64,000 nucleotides of DNA, from contig CP021238.1 in NCBI GenBank assembly GCA_002291465.1, positions 3,100,001-3,164,000 of the forward strand. The letters run 5' to 3'. Below are positions 1 through 10,850 of the stretch, piece after piece. Position numbers and translations under genes: made by a program. Source of the DNA: Mycobacterium lepraemurium. GTDB lineage: Bacteria > Actinomycetota > Actinomycetes > Mycobacteriales > Mycobacteriaceae. The first letter of the stretch is position 1; each line of letters begins with the position of its first letter. The notes beneath the pieces were generated by a model. That model searched no databases and had not been told where the DNA came from. It saw nothing but the letters and a program-made list of their open reading frames with translations.

Positions 1-509
1 GAACCAATCAGCGCGCGAGCATCGCCATGTCCGACGACGAGATCGCCGACTTCGTCGTCAAGAGCCGCACCGGCACGCTGGCCACCATCGGCCGGGACGG
101 GCAGCCTCATCTGACCGCCATGTGGTACGCCGTCGTCGACGGCGAGATCTGGCTGGCGACCAAGGCCAAGTCGCAGAAGGCCATCAACCTCAAGCGCGAC
201 CCGCGGATGAGCTTCCTCATCGAGGACGGCGACACCTACGACACCCTGCGCGGCGTGTCGTTCGAAGGAGTGGCGGAACTCGTGGACGATCCCGACGTCG
301 CCCACCGGGTGGGGGTCAGCGTCTTCGAGCGCTACACCGGTCCCTACACCGACGAGATGAAACCGTTCGTTGAGCAGATGATGAATAAGCGGGTCTGTGT
401 TCGCATCGTGGCCCACCGGGCGCGTTCCTGGGATCACCGCAAACTCGGCTTGCCGCCCATGCCGGTGGGTGGATCGACGGCGCCAGCGGTGCTGGGCACC
501 GACCGGTGA
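1..509 (+). CDS. PPOX-fold (pyridoxamine phosphate oxidase-like) flavin/F420 protein, 5' end outside window
   Basis: The protein has the split-barrel flavin-reductase fold pattern: an N-terminal SRTGTLATIG strand, HLTAMWYAV, KAKSQKAINL and a C-terminal SWDHRKLGLP. It resembles the M. tuberculosis Rv2991 family of F420/FMN-binding PPOX proteins; the substrate is unknown. An ATG at 27 gives 160 residues, but the frame stays open to the window edge and codons 3-26 read TNQRASIA. From memory this resembles the residues before the corresponding Met in the M. tuberculosis protein, so the true start is probably just upstream of base 1. The stop is TGA at 507-509. It ends 17 bases before a convergent tRNA gene. 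The function is a family-level call only. Confidence 0.8.
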   Translation, partial: TNQRASIAMSDDEIADFVVKSRTGTLATIGRDGQPHLTAMWYAVVDGEIWLATKAKSQKAINLKRDPRMSFLIEDGDTYDTLRGVSFEGVAELVDDPDVAHRVGVSVFERYTGPYTDEMKPFVEQMMNKRVCVRIVAHRARSWDHRKLGLPPMPVGGSTAPAVLGTDR

Positions 510-526
510 CCGCGGTCTTCATTTTG

Positions 527-599
527 TAGCCCCGATGGGATTCGAACCCACGCTACCGCCGTGAGAGGGCGGCGTCCTAGGCCGCTAGACGACGGGGCC
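527..599 (-). tRNA. tRNA-Glu (anticodon CTC)
   Basis: Read on the minus strand the 73 bases fold as a cloverleaf: acceptor GGCCCCG against CGGGGCT (first pair G-U), anticodon loop CTCTCAC with CTC at 565-563, T-loop GGTTCGAATCC, and discriminator A. No CCA is encoded. It is followed 83 bases upstream on the same strand by tRNA-Gln, and then by gltX, whose product charges it. Confidence 0.95.
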
Positions 600-682
600 A
601 GATACGATCCACAGACGATCCGAGGTGTCAGCATAGCTCACCCCGCTAAGCCCACCTAATCGCTTGGAACGGCGGGGTTTTG

Positions 683-754
683 CTGGGGTACCAGGACTCG
701 AACCTAGAACGGCTGAACCAGAATCAGCTGTGTTGCCAATTACACCATACCCCA
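683..754 (-). tRNA. tRNA-Gln (anticodon CTG)
   Basis: On the minus strand TGGGGTA pairs with TACCCCA as the acceptor stem. The anticodon loop is TTCTGGT with CTG at 721-719, the T-arm contains GGTTCGAGTCC, and the discriminator is G. Actinobacteria such as mycobacteria lack a glutaminyl-tRNA synthetase. This tRNA is therefore expected to be mischarged with Glu by GltX and amidated by GatCAB, whose genes are also in this window. Confidence 0.95.
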
Positions 755-910
755 TTGGCTACCTAAAACAGCTGGTCAGCGTCGACCTCGGGCTTTTGTT
801 AGCGCTTCGGGGACCGCCGCCGCCAGTCGTTCTTCGGCCTTTGTGAACCGCAGTGCAGACTACCAAAGACTCGCCGGGGCCATCCGCACGTGCCGTGTGG
901 TGCTCGTCGC

Positions 911-2389
911 TCAGGCGCTGTGCTGACCGGCCCGCTCCCGCGCCGCGCGCAACCTCCGCAAGCTGCGGTCGCGGCCCAACAGCTGCAGCGACTCGAACAG
1001 CGGCGGGCTGATCGTCGTCCCAGTGGCGCCCACCCGGATCGGTCCGAACGCCTTGCGCAGTTTGAGGCCCAGGCCGTCGATGAGCACGCTCTTCAGCGCG
1101 GCCTCGATCTGCGGCGCCGCCCAGTCCGTCACGGCGTCCAGCGCGGGCAGCGCCGCGTCCAGCACCGCGGCGCCGTCGGGCCCCAGCTCCTCGGCGGCGG
1201 CCTTCGGGTCGATCGCGTACTCGTCGTCTTTGAGGAACTTCAACAGGTCCCACGCGTCGCCGAGCACCACGATTCGGGTCTGCACCAACTCGGCGGCGGT
1301 GGCGAACGCCGCGTCGTCGAGCGCGAAGCGATGCCCGTGGACGTCGAGGTAGTCGCGCAGCCTGGCGGCGAAGTCCGCGGCGGTCAGCATCCGGATGTGC
1401 TCGGCGTTGAGCGCGTCGGCCTTCTTCTGGTCGAAGCGGGCCGGATTGGAGTTGACGTCGACGACGTCGAAGGCGGCCACCATCTCGTCCAGGCTGAACA
1501 CGTCGCGGTCGTCGTCGATGGCCCAGCCCAGCAGCGCAAGGTAATTGAGCAGGCCTTCGGGGATGAAGCCGCGGTCGCGGTGGGCGAACAGGTTGGACTG
1601 CGGGTCGCGCTTGGAGAGCTTTTTGGTGCCCTCCCCCAATACCGTTGGCAGGTGGGCGAACTGCGGGATGCACTCGGCCACGCCGATCCGGATCAGCGCC
1701 TGATACAGCGCGAGCTGACGCGGTGTCGAGGGCAGCAGGTCCTCGCCGCGCAGCACGTGGGTGACCTTCATCAGCACGTCGTCGCACGGGTTGACCAACG
1801 TGTACAAGGGATCTCCGTTGGCGCGGGTCAACGCGAAATCGGGCACGGAGCCGGCGGCGAAGACGGTGCTGCCGCGGACCAGGTCGTCCCAGCCGAGATC
1901 TTCGTCGGGCATCCGCAGCCGCACCACCGGTTGGCGGCCCTCCGCCAGGAAGGCGGCGCGCTGCGAATCGGTGAGGTGGCGATCGAAGTTGTCGTAGCCC
2001 AGCTTGGGATTACGGCCGGCGGCGATATGACGGGCCTCGACCTCCTCCGGGGTGGAGAAGGCGTAATACGCCTCGCCCGCCTTGACCAGCTTGGCCACCA
2101 CGTCGCGGTAGATCTCGCCGCGCTGTGACTGACGGTAGGGGCCGTACGGGCCGCCCACCTCCGGCCCCTCGTCCCAGTCCAGGCCGAGCCAGCGCAGCGC
2201 GTCCAGCAGCGCCAGGTAGCTTTCCTCGCTGTCGCGCGCCGCGTCGGTGTCCTCGATGCGAAACACGAAGGTGCCGCCGGTGTGCCGGGCGTATGCCCAG
2301 TTGAACAGCGCCGTGCGGACCATGCCGACGTGCGGGATGCCGGTGGGCGACGGGCAGAATCGGACCCGGACGTTCGCGGGTGCAGTCAC
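911..2389 (-). CDS. gltX: Glutamyl-tRNA synthetase, probably non-discriminating
   Basis: This 492-residue class I synthetase attaches glutamate to tRNA. The HIGH-type motif [11 protein letters not shown] is at residues 13-23 and the KMSKS-type motif KLSKR at 257-261; the length is normal for the family. The GTG start at 2389 overlaps the TGA of the upstream fumarylacetoacetate hydrolase-like gene by four bases (GTGA), so the two are probably cotranscribed. Both likely tRNA substrates, Glu and Gln, are encoded directly downstream. In organisms without GlnRS this enzyme also makes Glu-tRNA-Gln, the substrate of GatCAB (genes at 15.7-21.4 kb). Intact; confident. Confidence 0.97.
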   Translation of the reverse strand: MTAPANVRVRFCPSPTGIPHVGMVRTALFNWAYARHTGGTFVFRIEDTDAARDSEESYLALLDALRWLGLDWDEGPEVGGPYGPYRQSQRGEIYRDVVAKLVKAGEAYYAFSTPEEVEARHIAAGRNPKLGYDNFDRHLTDSQRAAFLAEGRQPVVRLRMPDEDLGWDDLVRGSTVFAAGSVPDFALTRANGDPLYTLVNPCDDVLMKVTHVLRGEDLLPSTPRQLALYQALIRIGVAECIPQFAHLPTVLGEGTKKLSKRDPQSNLFAHRDRGFIPEGLLNYLALLGWAIDDDRDVFSLDEMVAAFDVVDVNSNPARFDQKKADALNAEHIRMLTAADFAARLRDYLDVHGHRFALDDAAFATAAELVQTRIVVLGDAWDLLKFLKDDEYAIDPKAAAEELGPDGAAVLDAALPALDAVTDWAAPQIEAALKSVLIDGLGLKLRKAFGPIRVGATGTTISPPLFESLQLLGRDRSLRRLRAARERAGQHSA

Positions 2390-3192
2390 GATTTTCCTTT
2401 GCGGACCACGGGATTGGTCAGGGTACCGATGCCCTCGATGGTGATGGAGACCGTGTCGCCGTCCTCGATGGGACCCACGCCCGCCGGTGTTCCGGTGAGG
2501 ATGAGATCACCGGGCAGCAGGGTCATCACGGCCGAGATCCATTCGACGATGGAGCCGATGTCGTAGATTAGCAGCGACGTGCGGCTGCGTTGTATGACCT
2601 CGCCGTTGACCTCGGTGCGCAATTCCAGGTCGCCCGGGTCCAGCGGATTGAGGTCGGTGACGATCCACGGCCCGACCGGGCAGAAGGTGTCATGGCCCTT
2701 GGCCCGCGTCCACTGACCATCGGATCGTTGTTGGTCGCGCGCCGACACGTCGCTGCCGATGGTGTAGCCGAGGATGTTCTCGGCGGCCTGGGCGGCCGAG
2801 ACGTCCTTGCAGGGCCGGCCGATGACCGCCGCCAGCTCGCCCTCGAGGTGCACGGGTGATGCGTTGGCCGGCAACCGAATCGGCACGTTCGGCCCGATGA
2901 TGGCGGTGTTGGGTTTGAGGAAGATCACCGGGTCGGCCGGGACGGGGCCGGTCGCCTCGCCCATCTCGACGATGTGGTCGGCGTAGTTCTTGCCGACGCA
3001 CACCACCTTGCTGGCCAGTATCGAGGCGAGCAGCCGGACGTCGGCGGGCGGCCACGACAGGCCGGTGAAGTTGGGCGTGCCGAATGGATGCTCGGCGATT
3101 TCGCGGGCGATCATCTCGGCGGGGTTGTCGAGTTCGCCCTCGATACTGACGAAGGCGACACCGTCGGGGCTGGCGATTCGACCAAGGCGCAT
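2386..3192 (-). CDS. Fumarylacetoacetate hydrolase (FAH) family protein
   Basis: A 268-residue FAH-family protein. Family hallmarks are [68 protein letters not shown] and [17 protein letters not shown], which include the acidic metal ligands of the HxxxE and VxGYTIGxD regions. Annotated relatives are hydroxyhepta-dienedioate isomerases or acylpyruvases; the true substrate is not shown. The ATG at 3192 starts [12 protein letters not shown] longer frame to 3312 exists, but its extra 40 residues look like non-coding arginine-rich sequence. The stop overlaps the gltX start by four bases. Confidence 0.9.
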   Translation of the reverse strand: MRLGRIASPDGVAFVSIEGELDNPAEMIAREIAEHPFGTPNFTGLSWPPADVRLLASILASKVVCVGKNYADHIVEMGEATGPVPADPVIFLKPNTAIIGPNVPIRLPANASPVHLEGELAAVIGRPCKDVSAAQAAENILGYTIGSDVSARDQQRSDGQWTRAKGHDTFCPVGPWIVTDLNPLDPGDLELRTEVNGEVIQRSRTSLLIYDIGSIVEWISAVMTLLPGDLILTGTPAGVGPIEDGDTVSITIEGIGTLTNPVVRKGKS

Positions 3193-3321
3193 TTGGCTCA
3201 GCCTAGTGCGGGCCGCGAGCGCGGCGTAGCCGGGCGTGGCGCGCCGTCGACCCCAAGCACCGATGGCCGGCGACGGCACACGTCCTACCCTAAATATCCC
3301 GGCGGTATGCAAGCATGGGGA

Positions 3322-4617
3322 ATGCAGACCGACCCCGTCGCCACGCCCGACGTCGGCGCCGGCACCCGCTGGTCGGTCATGGTCGTTTCGCTGCTGGCGA
3401 CGGCGAGTTCCTTATATGTTCATCAACGGCGTCATATGTTCATCAACGGCGTCGCATTCTTGATCCCGTCGCTGCAAGGCGCGCGGGATTCGGCTCGACG
3501 AAGCCGGTCTGCTGGCCTCGATGCCCAGCTGGGGAATGGTGGTCACGCTCGTGGCCTGGGGCTACGTGCTGGACCGGGTCAGCGAGCGGGTGGTGATGAC
3601 CACCGGCTCGGCGCTGACCGCACTGGCCGCCGCCTACGCCGCGTCGTCGGCGCACTCCATGGTGCTGATCGCGGTGTACCTGTTTCTCGGCGGCATGGCG
3701 GCGGCCGGCTGCAACACGGCCGGCGGCCGGCTGGTGTCGGCCTGGTTCCCGCCGCACCAGCGCGGGCTGGCGATGGGCATCCGCCAAACCGCGCAACCGT
3801 TGGGAATCGCGTTGGGCGCCATGGTCATTCCCGAGCTAGCCGAACACGGTCCGCAGGCGGGACTGCGCTTCACCGCGCTGGCATGCGTGTTCGGCGCGGT
3901 CGCCAGCGTGATCGGAATCGTCGACCCGCCGCGCAAACCCCGCGCCAGCGATCAGGAACTCACCAGCCCATATCGAGGGTCGTTGACGCTGTGGCGATGA
4001 TGCCGCAGATGGTGACGGTGACGTTCATGCTGGTGTGGTTGATCCGGAATCTGCACTGGTCGGTCGCGGCCGCCGGCGCATTGGTGACACTGTCCCAGCT
4101 GCTCGGCGCGCTCGGCCGGGTCGCGGTGGGCCGCTGGTCGGACCGGCTCGGCTCGCGGATGCGGCCCGTCCGCTACATCGCGGCCGCGGCGGTGCTGATT
4201 CTGCTGCTGTTGGCCTGGGCCGACTACCTCAATTCGCGGTGGCAGGCCGGCCTGATGGTGGCCATCTCGGTGATCCCGGTGCTCGACAACGGGCTGGAAG
4301 CCACCGCGATCACCGAATTCGCCGGGCCGTATTGGAGTGGGCGCGCCCTGGGCATCCAGAACACCACCCAGCGGATAATGGCGGCCGCCGGTCCGCCATT
4401 GTTCGGCGCGTTGATTTCGGCCGCGAAATATCCACCGGCATGGCTGTTGTGCGCGTTGTTCCCCTTGGCGGCGATGCCGCTGGTGCCGACGCGGCTGCTG
4501 CCGCCCGGCTTGGAAACTAGAGCGCGGCGGCAATCCGTTCGCCGACTTCGGTGGTGGCGGGCCGTTCGTTCCCACGCGTTGCCAGATATCGTTCGACGGC
4601 CCGGTCAACCCGGGTAG
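3322..4617 (+). pseudogene. MFS transporter, frameshifted
   Basis: The reading frame begins MQTDPVATPDV and is homologous to the MFS permease that sits between the FAH and leuB genes in M. tuberculosis (Rv2994 by position). Hydrophobic segments and MFS motifs such as GRLVSAWFPPHQRGLAMGIRQ are clear, but they lie in two frames. Frame 1 covers 3322 to about 3480, frame 2 about 3490 to 4000 (ending in a TGA after SLTLWR), and frame 1 resumes at about 4001 (MMPQMVTVTF). A small deletion seems to have removed the residues between LWR and MMPQ. A 20-bp tandem duplication lies at 3414-3453. The last 100 bases overlap the 3' end of the convergent leuB. An ATG at 3307 in the same frame is an alternative start. 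A frame-1 reading runs open through the middle but has no membrane character there, so it is not a real fusion protein. Confidence 0.85.
3414..3453. repeat. 20-bp perfect tandem duplication inside the MFS pseudogene
   Basis: The 20-base unit that begins ATATGTTCATC occurs at 3414-3433 and again, identical, at 3434-3453. The second copy encodes FINGV, the expected family sequence. The first copy is read in another frame as VHQRR and so inserts foreign residues. It looks like a replication-slippage event. Confidence 0.95.
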
Positions 4618-5527
4618 CGGCGGCGTCCTCGCCGAGGTGGGCGAGCAGCAGCGCCACCGACATGATCGCGGCCGTGGGGTCGGCGATGCCTTGGCCGGCG
4701 ATGTCGGGCGCGCTGCCGTGCACGGGCTCGAACATCGACGGATTGGTCCGGGTGCCGTCGATATTTCCACTGGCGGCCAAGCCAATTCCGCCGCACACCG
4801 CGGCCGACAGGTCGGTGATGATGTCGCCGAACAGGTTGTCGGTGACGATCACGTCGAAGCGGCCCGGATCGGTGACCATGAAGATGGTGGCGGCGTCGAC
4901 GTGCTGATATGCCACCTCGACATCGGGGTAGTCCCGGCCGACCTCGGCCACGATGCGCGACCACAACTTGCCGGCGAAGGTCAGCACGTTCGTCTTGTGC
5001 ACCAGCGTCAAATGCTTGCGGCGCCGCCGGGCGCGCTCGAAGGCGTCGACGACCACCCGGCGCACGCCGAACGCGGTGTTCTGACTGACCTCGGTCGCGA
5101 CTTCGTTGGGCGTGCCGACGCGGATGGTGCCGCCGGTCCCCGTGTAGGGGCCTTCGGTGCCCTCGCGCACCACCACGAAATCGATGTCGGGGTTGCCGGC
5201 CAGTGGGCTGCTCACTCCCGGATACAGCCGGCCGGGTCGCAAGTTGATGTGGTAGTCCAGCTCAAAACGCAAGCGCAGCAACAGACCTCGCTCCAGCACG
5301 CCGCTGGGCACCGACGGGTCGCCGATGGCGCCGAGCAGGATCGCGTCATGCGCGCGCAACTCGTCAATCACCGAGTCCGGCAGCAGCTCACCGGTGGCGT
5401 GGTAACGCCTTGCGCCCAGGTCGTATTCGGTCTTGTCCACACCGGGCAGCACCGCGTCGAGCACCTTGAGCGCCTCGGCCGTCACCTCCGGGCCGATCCC
5501 GTCGCCGCCAATCACCGCGAGTTTCAT
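4517..5527 (-). CDS. leuB: 3-isopropylmalate dehydrogenase
   Basis: This 336-residue enzyme performs the NAD-dependent oxidative decarboxylation step of leucine synthesis. The ATG at 5527 gives [20 protein letters not shown]. The isocitrate/isopropylmalate dehydrogenase features present are [13 protein letters not shown], an [16 protein letters not shown] metal and substrate region, and the NAD-binding [21 protein letters not shown] near the C-terminus. It lies 46 bases downstream of serA on the same strand. Intact; its 3' end overlaps the tail of the MFS pseudogene. Confidence 0.97.
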   Translation of the reverse strand: MKLAVIGGDGIGPEVTAEALKVLDAVLPGVDKTEYDLGARRYHATGELLPDSVIDELRAHDAILLGAIGDPSVPSGVLERGLLLRLRFELDYHINLRPGRLYPGVSSPLAGNPDIDFVVVREGTEGPYTGTGGTIRVGTPNEVATEVSQNTAFGVRRVVVDAFERARRRRKHLTLVHKTNVLTFAGKLWSRIVAEVGRDYPDVEVAYQHVDAATIFMVTDPGRFDVIVTDNLFGDIITDLSAAVCGGIGLAASGNIDGTRTNPSMFEPVHGSAPDIAGQGIADPTAAIMSVALLLAHLGEDAAATRVDRAVERYLATRGNERPATTEVGERIAAAL

Positions 5528-5573
5528 CAGCGCCGCTCCTCATCGCTACGCTCTGCATCGTCGGCGGCACGGT

Positions 5574-7160
5574 TCACGAGAGATCAACCACCTCAAGCTT
5601 GTTCGCGCCGACAGCCGCGCCGATGGCCGACAGCACATCGGCCGGCACGTCTTGATCCAGCCGCAGCAGAATCGTCGCGCCTGGGCCCTCGACGTCCTCG
5701 GACAGCTGCGCGGCTTGGATGTTCACCCCGGCCGAGCCCAACAGGGTGCCGATCTTTCCCAGCGCACCAGGCTGGTCGACATAGTTGATCACCAGGTTGA
5801 TGCCGCGGGCGCGCAGGTCGAAGTTGCGGCCGTTGATCTGCACGATCTTCTCCACCAGCTGCGGCCCGGACAGCGTTCCCGCGACGTTGACGACGGTACC
5901 GTCGTGCGACACCGCGCGGACGTCGACCACGCTGCGGTGGTTGGGGCTTTCCGAGGCGGTGCTGATCTCGGCGGTGACGCCGCGCTCTTCGGCCAACGCC
6001 GGCGCGTTGACGAACGTCACGGGCCCCTCCACGACGGCGGAGAACAACCCCCGCAGAGTCGAAAGTTTCAGCACCTCAACGTCTTCCGATGTCAACTCGC
6101 CGCGCACCTGCACCGACAGCGACACCGGCGGGCCATCGGACAGCGCGGCGGCCAGCAGGCCGAGCTTGCGCACCAGGTCCAGCCAGGGCGCCACCTCCTC
6201 GTTCACCGTGCCCCCGGCGACATTGACCGCGTCGGGAACGAATTCCCCGGCCAGAGCGAGCTTTACGCTCGCGGCGACGTCGGTGCCCGCCCGGGCCTGC
6301 GCCTCGGCGGTGGACGCACCCAGATGCGGCGTGACCACCACCTGCGGCAGCTCGAACAGCGGGCTGTCGGTGCACGGCTCCTTGGAGAACACGTCCAGGC
6401 CGGCCGCGCGCACGTGGCCGCTGCGCACCGCGTCGGCCAGCGCCGCCTCGTCGACCAGGCCACCGCGGGCGGCGTTGACGATGATGACGCCCGGCTTGGT
6501 CTTGGCCAGCGCGTCCTTGTCGATCAGCCCCGCCGTCTCGGAGGTCTTGGGCAGGTGCACGGAGATGAAGTCGGCGCGGGCCAGCAGCTCGTCCAACGAC
6601 AACAGCTCGATACCCAGCTGCGCGGCGCGGGCCGGCGACACGTACGGGTCGTAGGCGATGAGGTGGGTGCCGAAGGCGCTGAGCCGCTGGGCAACCAGCT
6701 GCCCGATCCGGCCCAGCCCGACGACGCCGACCGTCTTGCCGAAGATCTCGGTGCCCGAGAAGGACGACCGCTTCCAGGTGTTCTCGCGCAGCGAGGCGTC
6801 GGCCGCCGGGATCTCGCGCGCGGCGGCCAGCAGCAGCGCCAGCGCGTGCTCGGCGGCGCTGTGGATGTTCGAGGTCGGCGCGTTGACCACCAGCACCCCG
6901 CGCTCGGTGGCGGCGTCCACGTCGACGTTGTCCAGGCCCACCCCGGCACGCGCGACGATCTTCAGCTTGGGCGCGGCCGCCAGCACCTCGGCGTCGACGG
7001 TGGTGGCCGAGCGCACCAGCAGCGCGTCGGCCTCGGGCACGGCCGCCAGCAGCTTCGCCCGGTCGGGCCCGTCTACCCAGCGCACCTCGACCTGGTCGCC
7101 CAGGGCCGCGACGGTTGATTCGGCGAGTTTGTCGGCAATGAGTACAACTGGCAGATTCAC
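5574..7160 (-). CDS. serA: D-3-phosphoglycerate dehydrogenase (long, type I)
   Basis: At 528 residues it has the length of the mycobacterial SerA1 form, and it catalyses the first step of serine synthesis. RAGVGLDNVD and the Rossmann motif GVVGLGRIGQ (about residue 145) mark the NAD domain. AARGGLVDE and TPHLGAST contribute catalytic residues. The protein continues through an extra allosteric substrate-binding domain into a C-terminal ACT domain (YVDQPGALGKIGTLLGSAG), where serine feedback inhibition acts in this enzyme class. The start MNLPVVLIADKL matches the family. It is followed by leuB. Confidence 0.97.
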   Translation of the reverse strand: MNLPVVLIADKLAESTVAALGDQVEVRWVDGPDRAKLLAAVPEADALLVRSATTVDAEVLAAAPKLKIVARAGVGLDNVDVDAATERGVLVVNAPTSNIHSAAEHALALLLAAAREIPAADASLRENTWKRSSFSGTEIFGKTVGVVGLGRIGQLVAQRLSAFGTHLIAYDPYVSPARAAQLGIELLSLDELLARADFISVHLPKTSETAGLIDKDALAKTKPGVIIVNAARGGLVDEAALADAVRSGHVRAAGLDVFSKEPCTDSPLFELPQVVVTPHLGASTAEAQARAGTDVAASVKLALAGEFVPDAVNVAGGTVNEEVAPWLDLVRKLGLLAAALSDGPPVSLSVQVRGELTSEDVEVLKLSTLRGLFSAVVEGPVTFVNAPALAEERGVTAEISTASESPNHRSVVDVRAVSHDGTVVNVAGTLSGPQLVEKIVQINGRNFDLRARGINLVINYVDQPGALGKIGTLLGSAGVNIQAAQLSEDVEGPGATILLRLDQDVPADVLSAIGAAVGANKLEVVDLS

Positions 7161-7189
7161 CCGGCCAGCCTATCGGCTGTAATTGACGG

Positions 7190-8617
7190 GTGGACGTCAC
7201 CATCGTCGGCAGCGGACCCAACGGGCTGACCGCTGCGCTCATCTGCGCCCGGGCCGGCCTGAAAGTGCAGGTCGTGGAAGCTCAACCGACCTTCGGTGGC
7301 GGCGCGCGCACCGCGGCCGACCCCGACTCAGCGGGAGTTTTGCACGACATCTGCTCGGCGGTGCATCCGCTGGCGCTGGCCTCGCCGTTCTTCGCCGAGT
7401 TCGACCTGCCCGCCCGCGGCGTGCAACTGGCGGTGCCGGAGATCTCCTACGCCAACCCGCTGCCGGGCCGCCCGGCGGCGATCGCCTACCGCGATCTGGA
7501 CCGCACCTGCGCCGAACTGGAGCACGGTGCGTCCTTCCGGCGGTTGCTCGGCCCGTTGGTCGCCCGCTCCGACGACGTGGTGGCCCTGCTGCTGGGCGAC
7601 AAGCGTTCGCTGCCGAACTCGCCGACGTCGGCGTTGCGGCTCGGGTTGCGGATGCTCGCCCAGGGCACGCCCGCCTGGGGGACGCTGGCCGGCGAGGACG
7701 CCCGCGCGCTGTTCACCGGCGTTGCCGCCCATATCATTTCGCGGATGCCGTCGTTGACGGCGGCCGGCGCCGGGTTGATGCTGGCCACGCTGGCGCATTC
7801 GGTCGGCTGGCCGATCCCGGTCGGCGGCAGCCAGGCGATCACCGACGCGCTGATCGCCGACCTGCGCGCGCACAGCGGCGAACTCATTGCGGGCGCCGAG
7901 GTCACCGAACCGCCGGGCGGTGTGGTCGTCTACGACACGGCGCCGACCGCCCTGCTGCGGATCTACGGTGACGCTCTGCCACCTCGGTACGCGAAAGCGT
8001 TGCGGCGCTACACCTTTGGTCCCGGTGTCGCCAAGGTCGACTTCGTGCTTTCCGACGAGATCCCGTGGTCGGACCCGCGGCTGCGGCAGGCCCCCACCCT
8101 GCACCTGGGCGGCACCCGGGAGCAGATGGCCCGCGCCGAGGCCGATATCGCCGCCGGCCGGCACGCGCAGTGGCCGATGGTGCTGGCCGCGTCCCCGCAC
8201 GTCGCCGACCCCGGCCGCATCGACGCCGCCGGCCGTCGCCCGTTCTGGACCTACGCCCACGTGCCGGCGGGGTCCACACTCGACGCCACCGAAGCCGTCA
8301 CCGCGGTGGTCGAGCGGTTCGCGCCCGGTTTCCGCGACGTCGTGGTCGCGGCGCGCCCGATACCGGCCGCCCGGTTGTGCGCTCACAACGCCAACTACGT
8401 GGGCGGCGACATCGGGATCGGCGGCAACTCCGCGTGGCGGGCAACCGCGGGGCCCACGCCACGGGTAAACCCTTGGAGCACACCGATTCCCAAGGTGTAT
8501 CTGTGCTCCGCGGCCACCCCGCCCGGCGGGGGTGTCCACGGCATGTCCGGCTACTACGCCGCCCGCACGCTGTTGCGCCACGAGTTCGGCCTCGGCATGC
8601 CTAGGCTGGCTCCATGA
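7190..8617 (+). CDS. FAD-dependent oxidoreductase of the phytoene-dehydrogenase-like family
   Basis: 475 residues from a GTG start. The N-terminal dinucleotide-binding motif IVGSGPNGLTAAL is followed by VVEAQPTFGGGART, typical of CrtI/amine-oxidase-like flavoproteins. Near the C-terminus GGDIGIGGN and PPGGGVHGMSGYYAA form the second FAD-contact region. Position and sequence fit M. tuberculosis Rv2997. The substrate is unknown; it is not part of the carotenoid cluster at the other end of the window and is intact, unlike the crtI there. The start is 29 bases from the divergent serA start, and the stop overlaps the next gene by ATGA. Confidence 0.9.
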   Translation: MDVTIVGSGPNGLTAALICARAGLKVQVVEAQPTFGGGARTAADPDSAGVLHDICSAVHPLALASPFFAEFDLPARGVQLAVPEISYANPLPGRPAAIAYRDLDRTCAELEHGASFRRLLGPLVARSDDVVALLLGDKRSLPNSPTSALRLGLRMLAQGTPAWGTLAGEDARALFTGVAAHIISRMPSLTAAGAGLMLATLAHSVGWPIPVGGSQAITDALIADLRAHSGELIAGAEVTEPPGGVVVYDTAPTALLRIYGDALPPRYAKALRRYTFGPGVAKVDFVLSDEIPWSDPRLRQAPTLHLGGTREQMARAEADIAAGRHAQWPMVLAASPHVADPGRIDAAGRRPFWTYAHVPAGSTLDATEAVTAVVERFAPGFRDVVVAARPIPAARLCAHNANYVGGDIGIGGNSAWRATAGPTPRVNPWSTPIPKVYLCSAATPPGGGVHGMSGYYAARTLLRHEFGLGMPRLAP

Positions 8618-9177
8618 CCAAACTCGCGATCATCTACTACTCGGCCACCGAACATGGCACCACGATGGCGCGACGCGTCGCCGCGGCCGCCGAATCGGCC
8701 GGGGCGCAGGTCCGGCTGCGGCACGTCGCCGAAACCCAGGACCCGGAATCGTTCGCCCACAATCCGGCCTGGACGGCCAATTACCAAGCGACGAAAGACC
8801 TTCCGGCGGCCACCGGCGACGACATCGTCTGGGCCGACGCGGTGATCTTCGGCTCCCCGACCCGCTTCGGCTCGCCCGCCGCGCAACTGCGCGCGTTTCT
8901 CGACTCGCTGGGCGGACTGTGGGCGCAAGGCAAGCTCGCCGACAAGGTGTATGCGGCGTTCACCCCGTCCAACACCCTGCACGGCGGCCAGGAAACCACG
9001 CTGCTCTCGCTGTACATCACGCTGATGCATTTCGAGGGCATCATCGTGGCGCCGGGCTACACCGATCCGTCCAAGTTCGTCGACGGCAACCCGTACGGGG
9101 CGAGCCTGGTCACCACCCACGACAACATCCACGAGTTCGACGAGCCCACCGCGAACGCCCTCGACCATCTGGCCCGC

Positions 9178-10849
<1,672 letters not shown>

Positions 10850-10850
<1 letters not shown>

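Noticed and set aside
2974..4617. One continuous 547-codon frame over the MFS gene
   Set aside because: Its middle third has arginine-rich non-membrane sequence, while real MFS helices lie in another frame there. It is a frameshifted gene, not a fusion.
5433..7118. 561-codon plus-strand open frame
   Set aside because: Antisense shadow of serA and leuB with no protein-like composition.
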